Assembly (NCBI GenBank): GCA_034435275.1
Contig: DAOTXP010000261.1
Location: 1 to 5,966, forward strand
Length of the DNA stretch: 5,966 nt
Source: JBFMCC01 sp034435275
Lineage (GTDB): Bacteria > Chloroflexota > Anaerolineae > Anaerolineales > Villigracilaceae
Direction of reading: 5' to 3'
The translations under genes were made by a program, and so were the position numbers. Below the pieces are notes generated by a model. The model searched no databases. It was not told the DNA's origin and worked only from the letters and a program-made list of their open reading frames with translations. The number at the start of each line of letters is the position of its first letter. Position 1 is the stretch's first letter. Shown in pieces: positions 5,083-5,966 of this stretch.

Positions 5083-5966
5083 ATGATCAAACCCGACAGA
5101 ATAGTAACAACCACCTGTCCCTATTGCGGCGTGGGATGTAATTTGGAGTTACACATCAAAGACGATTTCATCTTCAAGGTTACTTCACCGTTCGACTCTC
5201 CTGTGAATAAAGGGAATCTGTGCGTCAAGGGACGCTTCGGCTACGATTTCATTTATCACCCCAAGCGCGTGACCACGCCATTAGTGCGGAGGTATCTGCT
5301 CGAAGGCAAGCCGAAACCCGAAGGACGCGAACAGGTATTTGCAGTCAGCACGGACGGAAAACCAATCTCGAATTCTCTAATCTCTAATCTCTGGGACTGG
5401 GTGGAAACGGACTGGGATACCGCGCTCAATATCACCGCTGACAAACTGGTTGAAATCTACAAACGCGACGGTTCGGACGCGATGGCGGTCTATTGCTGCG
5501 CCAAAGCCACGAACGAAGATAATTATTTGTTGCAGAAGATCTTCCGCGCATTGTTCAGAACAAATAATGTAGATCACTGCACGCGCCTGTGTCACGCGGG
5601 TTCGGTGGTGGCGCTTCAAAAGGCAATCGGTTACTCGGCGATGAGCAACACGGCTTCGCAGGTCATCATGAACGACGTGTTCATTGTCACGGGGTCGAAC
5701 ACGGGCGAGAATCATCCCATCATTGCCTTGCAGATGAAGGAAGCGGTGCAGAAATACGGCGCGAAGATGATCGTCATTGACCCGCGCCGCATTGACCTGG
5801 TGGACTTCGCCGAGATGTGGCTTCTGCTCAAACCCGGAACGAACGTGCCGGTCTTCAGCGCAATGGCGCATGTGATCGTGAAAGAGAATTTGGTAAATTG
5901 GGAATTCGTCAACTCGCGCACTGAGGGCTTCAACGAATACGTCGAATCGCTGGAAAAGTTCACGCC
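5083..5966 (+). CDS. fdhA: Formate dehydrogenase catalytic subunit, Cys type (3' end outside window)
   Basis: The first 294 residues of a molybdopterin (Mo or W bis-MGD) oxidoreductase that interconverts formate and CO2. The frame stays open to the window end; full-length relatives have roughly 680-900 residues. It opens with a [4Fe-4S] motif, C12-x2-C15-x3-C19-x27-C47, followed by VKG with Lys49. The active-site stretch DHCTRLCHAG places the metal ligand at Cys170 (codon TGT, so not selenocysteine) beside His171; this RLCH motif separates formate dehydrogenases from NuoG. AKATNEDNYLLQK (about 145-157) and VIDPRR are also typical. No twin-arginine signal is present, so it acts in the cytoplasm. 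GGAGG at 5074-5078 lies four bases before the ATG. Residues about 69-110 are longer than in FdhF-type enzymes and include ISNSLISNL (95-103), translated from a 7-bp repeat. With the two upstream genes it should form a soluble NAD-linked complex. Confidence 0.95.
   Translation, partial: MIKPDRIVTTTCPYCGVGCNLELHIKDDFIFKVTSPFDSPVNKGNLCVKGRFGYDFIYHPKRVTTPLVRRYLLEGKPKPEGREQVFAVSTDGKPISNSLISNLWDWVETDWDTALNITADKLVEIYKRDGSDAMAVYCCAKATNEDNYLLQKIFRALFRTNNVDHCTRLCHAGSVVALQKAIGYSAMSNTASQVIMNDVFIVTGSNTGENHPIIALQMKEAVQKYGAKMIVIDPRRIDLVDFAEMWLLLKPGTNVPVFSAMAHVIVKENLVNWEFVNSRTEGFNEYVESLEKFT
5364..5392. repeat. 7-bp tandem repeat translated inside fdhA
   Basis: AATCTCT units lie at 5379 and 5386, with an 8-base variant AATTCTCT at 5371 and AATCTCG at 5364. 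The block is in frame and encodes I95 to L103 of FdhA (ISNSLISNL). It sits in the surface-type segment between TTPLVRR (64-70) and the conserved W-D-x-A-L start of the next domain (111-115), a place where the family tolerates length change. Confidence 0.8.

Noticed and set aside
5590..5592. Selenocysteine at the FdhA active site
   Set aside because: The codon is TGT, plain cysteine, and the frame runs through without an in-frame TGA.
2573..5966. Respiratory complex I operon
   Set aside because: The third gene has the formate dehydrogenase RLCH active-site motif and no membrane subunits are present; the NuoE/F/G-like parts are the soluble diaphorase module.

Overview
The window looks like a stretch of an anaerobic or facultative bacterial chromosome with moderately high GC genes, all on the + strand. 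The protein styles (a peptide-amidase-like amidase, a soluble NuoE-NuoF fusion, Cys-type formate dehydrogenase) and the short-word tandem repeats in the gaps fit a Chloroflexota/Anaerolineae-type genome. That placement is inference from general familiarity, not a database match.

Layout. Bases 1-223 hold no gene: a 9-bp-period repeat in two opposed blocks (14-99), a small hairpin (120-138), then an extended -10 promoter for a two-CBS-domain protein (224-661). A perfect 29-base palindrome (681-709) separates this from an amidase-signature hydrolase (728-2233), followed 17 bases later by an unrecognised Cys/His-rich 83-residue protein (2251-2502). A good sigma70-type promoter (2526-2554) then opens an operon for a soluble, cytoplasmic formate dehydrogenase: a NuoE-NuoF fusion (2573-4288), a HoxU/NuoG-N-like iron-sulfur subunit (4358-5050) and the catalytic molybdopterin subunit FdhA (5083 to beyond the window end).

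How the operon works. FdhA should oxidise formate at a Mo/W bis-MGD centre with a Cys ligand (Cys170). Electrons leave through its [4Fe-4S] cluster, pass through the ferredoxin-type clusters of the HoxU-like subunit, and reach the FMN of the NuoF domain, where NAD+ is reduced; the reverse direction, CO2 reduction, is also possible. This is the FdsABG/HoxFU diaphorase plan, but with NuoE and NuoF joined and the HoxU part separate from FdhA. The HoxU-like subunit keeps its [2Fe-2S] and both [4Fe-4S] motifs but has lost every ligand of the usual His-ligated [4Fe-4S] cluster.

The most unusual non-gene signal is a set of short-period repeats: 9-bp units before the first gene, 8-bp units in both spacers of the formate dehydrogenase operon, and 7-bp units inside fdhA. 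In the two operon spacers the repeat runs across the stop codon of the preceding gene, and in fdhA it is translated.
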